Below are positions 23,241 to 26,306 of a stretch of DNA of 26,306 nucleotides, piece after piece. Origin of the DNA: Chitinophagaceae bacterium (GTDB taxonomy: Bacteria > Bacteroidota > Bacteroidia > Chitinophagales > Chitinophagaceae). How positions within the stretch are numbered: the first letter of the stretch is position 1; every line of letters begins with the position of its first letter. The notes under the pieces are model-generated. The model saw nothing but the letters and a program-made list of their open reading frames with translations. It was not told the origin of the DNA and did no database searches. The stretch is taken from contig CANHSD010000007.1 of NCBI GenBank assembly GCA_947463105.1, forward strand, positions 1 to 26,306, read 5' to 3'. The position numbers and the translations under genes are program-made.

Positions 23241-24797
23241 ATGGATACCCCCATCAGGAATGACTCAGGCATCACCATAAAAAAAGTTTATTCCTCAGCA
23301 GACACCGCTCCCGACCAGCCCAGTCCAGGAACCTTTCCTTATACAAGAGGCATACAGGAAGACATGTACAGGGGTCGGCATTGGACCATGCGACAGTATG
23401 CAGGGTTTTCAACTGCGGAAGAAAGCAACAAACGCTACCATTTTTTGCTGGCGCAAGGGGTAACCGGCTTGAGTGTGGCATTTGACCTTCCAACCCAGAT
23501 TGGCTATGACAGTGATCATGCCCTTGCTGAAGGAGAAGTTGGAAAAGTAGGGGTAGCCATTGACAGCATCGAAGACATGGAAATTCTTTTTGATGGAATT
23601 GATTTAGAAAAGGTTTCAACCTCCATGACCATCAACTCCACTGGCTTTATCCTGCTGGCATTGTATGCGGCGGTTGCCAGAAAAAAAGGGGCTGATATTT
23701 CCAAACTGACAGGCACCATACAAAATGATATTCTCAAGGAATATGCAGCTCGTGGCACCTATATATACCCACCTGCCCCATCCATGCGCATCATCACCGA
23801 CCTTTTTGAATGGTGCAGCACAAACATGCCCAAATGGAATACCATTTCCATTTCAGGGTATCATATCCGGGAGGCCGGCAGCACGGCTGCTCAAGAAGTT
23901 GCCTTTACATTGAGCAATGGAAAAGCCTATGTAAAAGCTGCCATGGAAAAAGGAATTGACATCAATACCCTGGGCAAAAGACTTTCCTTCTTTTTCAATG
24001 CCCACAACAATCTTTTTGAGGAAGTGGCGAAATTCCGAGCAGCAAGAAAGATCTGGGCAGAAACCATGCAATCGCTTGGCGCAACAGATCAGAAAGCCAT
24101 GATGCTGCGCTTTCATACACAAACCGGTGGCAGCACACTTACGCAACAACAACCCCTCAACAACATTGCCAGGGTTACCCTGCAGGCCCTTTCAGCAATA
24201 CTGGGTGGCACCCAATCCTTGCATACCAATGGATACGATGAAGCCCTGAGCCTGCCTACAGAAGAGGCAGCGCAGGTGGCCCTCAAAACACAGCAGATCA
24301 TTGCTTTCGAAAGCGGTGTAACAGAAACAGCAGACCCATTGGGAGGATCCTATTATGTTGAATCCCTGACTGCCTCCATGGAACTTGCCGTCAATGAAAT
24401 CATGGCCCATATCGATGAAATGGGCGGCAGTGTCAGGGCCATTGAAGAAGGTTTCATGCAGGAACAGATTGCACAAAGCGCCTACAAATTTCAAAGGGAA
24501 GTTGAGCAGCAGATCAAGGTGGTCGTAGGCGTCAACAAATTTCAGGGAGCCAAAGATCCTGAGCCAACCCTTTTGAAAATCGATGATTCCATCAGGGAAC
24601 TGCAATCTGAAAAATTGAAAAAAATAAAATCAAGAAGAGACGAACACAAGGCCCAACAATGTCTGAACAAGATTGAAGAAGCAGCTATCAATGGCAATAA
24701 TTTGATGCCCCCTGTCATTGAAGCAGTTGAAAACTTCTGCACGCTTGGAGAAATTGCAGGAAAACTCAGACTGGTATTTGGAGAATACCGTCAGTGA
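23241..24797 (+). CDS. Methylmalonyl-CoA mutase catalytic (alpha/beta-barrel) subunit without B12-binding domain
   Basis: Methylmalonyl-CoA mutase interconverts (R)-methylmalonyl-CoA and succinyl-CoA using adenosylcobalamin. These 518 residues cover only the barrel: TMRQYAGFSTAEESNKRY (49-66), FDLPTQIGYDSD, TIQNDILKEYAARGTY (159-174) and SGYHIREAG with His208. Tyr53 and Arg171 correspond to the residues that bind the substrate carboxylate in MCM (Tyr89/Arg207 of the Propionibacterium enzyme, recalled); isobutyryl-CoA mutase has Phe and Gln there, so methylmalonyl-CoA is the likely substrate. The C-terminal cobalamin domain (DxHxxG) is absent, so a separate B12 subunit must be encoded elsewhere, as in the split archaeal enzymes. 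The ATG at 23241 is chosen; a longer frame from 23178 overlaps the previous gene. It ends 3 bp from a convergent gene. Confidence 0.93.
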   Translation: MDTPIRNDSGITIKKVYSSADTAPDQPSPGTFPYTRGIQEDMYRGRHWTMRQYAGFSTAEESNKRYHFLLAQGVTGLSVAFDLPTQIGYDSDHALAEGEVGKVGVAIDSIEDMEILFDGIDLEKVSTSMTINSTGFILLALYAAVARKKGADISKLTGTIQNDILKEYAARGTYIYPPAPSMRIITDLFEWCSTNMPKWNTISISGYHIREAGSTAAQEVAFTLSNGKAYVKAAMEKGIDINTLGKRLSFFFNAHNNLFEEVAKFRAARKIWAETMQSLGATDQKAMMLRFHTQTGGSTLTQQQPLNNIARVTLQALSAILGGTQSLHTNGYDEALSLPTEEAAQVALKTQQIIAFESGVTETADPLGGSYYVESLTASMELAVNEIMAHIDEMGGSVRAIEEGFMQEQIAQSAYKFQREVEQQIKVVVGVNKFQGAKDPEPTLLKIDDSIRELQSEKLKKIKSRRDEHKAQQCLNKIEEAAINGNNLMPPVIEAVENFCTLGEIAGKLRLVFGEYRQ

Positions 24798-24800
24798 GGA

Positions 24801-25181
24801 TCATAGCACCCTAACGTAAAACTCATTGAAGGAGGTTCGAAAATCATTGACCTGCTCTTCAAACATTTCAATCTTATCCCTGATACCGCAATGGTGAATG
24901 GATTGAAGATCCCGCTCTAGCCGATTGCCCACCGCAGGCACCAGGTCCATTTCATCAATATGCTCACTCACAGCATAAGATATGCCATAGAGCCGTTCTC
25001 GGAGTTCATTGAGTTTCTCAGAAAAGTATTCCACCTTTCTTTCATCAACTACTTCACCATCCAGGGCGCTCAATGCCCCGATACGATCTGCAACAATATC
25101 AAGGTAGGCATGGTAAAAATCAACAGCGTTGATCCATTCAAAATGCTCTGCTTGTTGAGGAGAAGTTTCGGTGAGTTGCAT
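24801..25181 (-). CDS. Hypothetical helical protein
   Basis: I do not recognise this 126-residue protein. It is acidic, has no signal peptide or membrane segment, and is rich in heptad-like helices (EYFSEKLNELRERLYGISYAV and DKIEMFEEQVNDFRTSFNEF), suggesting a small helical bundle or coiled coil. The ATG at 25181 (MQLTETSPQQ) is preferred; an in-frame TTG at 25214 would place the start inside a 25-bp palindrome. That palindrome, 9 bp upstream, may control it. It converges on the mutase gene with a 3-bp gap and follows the ABC-F gene on the same strand after 78 bp, so it could be read from the ABC-F promoter. Confidence 0.7.
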   Translation of the reverse strand: MQLTETSPQQAEHFEWINAVDFYHAYLDIVADRIGALSALDGEVVDERKVEYFSEKLNELRERLYGISYAVSEHIDEMDLVPAVGNRLERDLQSIHHCGIRDKIEMFEEQVNDFRTSFNEFYVRVL

Positions 25182-25190
25182 GATGGTTAT

Positions 25191-25215
25191 TTTGAAACAA
25201 ATGTCTTGTTTCAAA
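25191..25215. promoter_or_regulatory. 25-bp perfect palindrome upstream of the 24801-25181 gene
   Basis: TTTGAAACAA (25191-25200) and TTGTTTCAAA (25206-25215) are perfect 10-bp arms around ATGTC. It lies between the ABC-F stop and the small helical gene. AT-rich arms and no T-run argue against a terminator; size and symmetry suit a dimeric repressor site. Confidence 0.5.
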
Positions 25216-25259
25216 TACCCTGTCTACATGACCGAAATCAATCAAACTGATGATATTCA

Positions 25260-26306
25260 TCAATACATCTCAGCTTTCAATTCTTGAACCCGCTTGTCAG
25301 CAAGATACTCATCAAAGCTCATCAACCTGTCAATGGATCCCTTGGGTGTAAGTTCAATCACCCTGGTGGCAACGGTCTGCATGAAGGTATGGTCATGGGA
25401 TGTCATCAATACAACCCCGGGGAAATTGATACAGCCTTCATTGAAACTTTGGATGCTCTCCAGGTCGAGATGGTTGGTGGGCTGATCAAGAATTACACAG
25501 TTAGGATTCTGGAGCATCATGCGGCTCACCATGCACCTTACTTTTTCTCCCCCGCTCAAGACCTTGGTTTTCTTGGCAATATCATCTCCACTGAACAACA
25601 TTTTGCCTAAAAATCCACGCAGGAAAGGCTCATCAGCATCCGTAACATGGGGAGGAACATATTGCCTAAGCCAGTCCATCAACCCATATTCTTCCTTGAA
25701 AAAATCGGTATTTTCTACTGGCAAATATGATTTGGTGATGGTTGTTCCCCACTCAAACTTTCCTCCATCAGCTGTCAATTCGTTGTTGATGATCTCGAAG
25801 AACGCAGTTACCGCCAATGGGTCACGGCTTACAAAAGCAATCTTATCTCCCTTGCTGACAGAAAAATTGATCTTGTCAAACAAGACCCTTCCGTCCACAG
25901 ACTTTGAAAGTCCTTCAACAGAAAGTATCTGGTTGCCCACTTCTCTCAATGGCTGAAAAATAATACCCGGGTATTTTCTGTTGGAAGGCTCAATCTCATC
26001 AATGGTCAGTTTTTCCAAGGCTTTTTTCCGGGAAGTTGCCTGTTTTGATTTGGAAGCATTGGCACTGAAACGTGCAATGAAGTCGATCAAGGCCTGGCGC
26101 TTGTCTTCAGTCTTTTTGTTCTTGTCGTTTTGCTGCCTTGCCATCAACTGGGATGACTCGTACCAGAAAGTATAGTTACCTGTAAATACCTTGATTTTTT
26201 GCCTGTCAACATCGGCCACATGTGTACACACAGCATCCAAAAAGTGACGGTCATGGCTCACGACCAAAACGATGTTTTGATAGTCTGCCAGGAAGTTTTC
26301 CAACCA
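25260..26306 (-). CDS. ABC-F ATPase (YbiT/EttA-like ribosome-associated type), N-terminus beyond window
   Basis: The frame runs off the window edge. The 348 visible residues begin in domain 1 after Walker B (WLENFLADY, then VVSHDRHFLD), followed by the charged interdomain linker (about 55-110) and the complete domain 2. No membrane segments are present, as expected for ABC-F proteins that act on ribosomes. Domain 2 keeps the signature LSGGEKVR (250-257) and the H-switch TSHDH, but its Walker A is KIAFVSRDPLAVTAFF, lacking GxxGxGKS/T, and Walker B reads ILDQPTNHLD with Gln (275 of the visible part, codon 25482-25484) where the catalytic Glu is expected. The second site therefore probably binds or hydrolyses ATP poorly. 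Overall it resembles the Bacteroidota YbiT-like branch. The end, ELKAEMY, is complete. Confidence 0.92.
   Translation of the reverse strand, partial: WLENFLADYQNIVLVVSHDRHFLDAVCTHVADVDRQKIKVFTGNYTFWYESSQLMARQQNDKNKKTEDKRQALIDFIARFSANASKSKQATSRKKALEKLTIDEIEPSNRKYPGIIFQPLREVGNQILSVEGLSKSVDGRVLFDKINFSVSKGDKIAFVSRDPLAVTAFFEIINNELTADGGKFEWGTTITKSYLPVENTDFFKEEYGLMDWLRQYVPPHVTDADEPFLRGFLGKMLFSGDDIAKKTKVLSGGEKVRCMVSRMMLQNPNCVILDQPTNHLDLESIQSFNEGCINFPGVVLMTSHDHTFMQTVATRVIELTPKGSIDRLMSFDEYLADKRVQELKAEMY

Noticed and set aside
1..26306. Mobile element, prophage or defence island
   Set aside because: No transposase, integrase, phage, restriction or toxin-antitoxin genes, and no clear break in base composition or codon use between neighbours.

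Overview
The window comes from a member of the Bacteroidota, most likely a Chitinophagaceae-like soil or freshwater bacterium. Support comes from a type IX secretion (T9SS) PorP/SprF protein beside a giant protein with a gliding-motility C-terminal domain, a fused SecDF, a SusC-like plug domain, promoter elements of the TAnnTTTG (-7) type, weak Shine-Dalgarno sites and moderate GC. No rRNA, tRNA, CRISPR array, IS element or prophage gene was seen. No gene-free stretch is longer than about 185 bp.

Region 1 (1-7.7 kb, + strand) is a carbohydrate catabolism run: a 5'-truncated Gfo/Idh/MocA oxidoreductase, a stand-alone TonB plug-domain protein, mannonate dehydratase UxuA, an SDR that fits fructuronate reductase, a tandem DUF1080 (3-keto-glycoside lyase/hydrolase family) protein, a Tat-exported Gfo/Idh/MocA oxidoreductase and an EamA/DMT permease. 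Region 2 (7.7-11.7 kb, - strand) converges on it. It is a tight five-gene operon read kduI, kdgK, yhcH-like, eda, secreted alpha/beta hydrolase. Together the regions encode fructuronate -> mannonate -> KDG -> KDPG -> pyruvate + glyceraldehyde-3-phosphate, plus entry of unsaturated uronate (DKI) through KduI. kduD and uxaC are not in the window. The DUF1080 and oxidoreductase genes suggest an oxidative (3-keto) way of opening glycosides that feeds the same uronate route; this link is inference.

Region 3 (11.85-17.8 kb) holds a secreted gamma-glutamyltransferase-like enzyme (+) and, convergent to it, a two-gene T9SS unit: a 1021-residue lectin/PKD/Ig-like surface protein with a type-B sorting domain and its PorP/SprF partner, 1 bp apart.

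Region 4 (17.9-26.3 kb) is mainly housekeeping: an aspartate-type aminotransferase divergent from secDF, an IscA/HesB-type Fe-S protein behind a bidirectional terminator, a small helical protein, a methylmalonyl-CoA mutase catalytic subunit without a B12 domain, a small helical unknown, and the C-terminal part of an ABC-F ATPase whose second nucleotide site looks inactivated.

The most distinctive observations are the barrel-less plug gene locked translationally between two sugar-enzyme genes, the DUF1080/oxidoreductase/uronate combination, a C-type-lectin-like domain apparently nested inside an Ig-like domain, a 9-bp-periodic inverted repeat, a terminator-like hairpin inside the permease gene, and the naturally degenerate second ATPase site of the ABC-F protein. 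None proves a new system. The plug gene and the 3-keto/uronate module are the best candidates for one.
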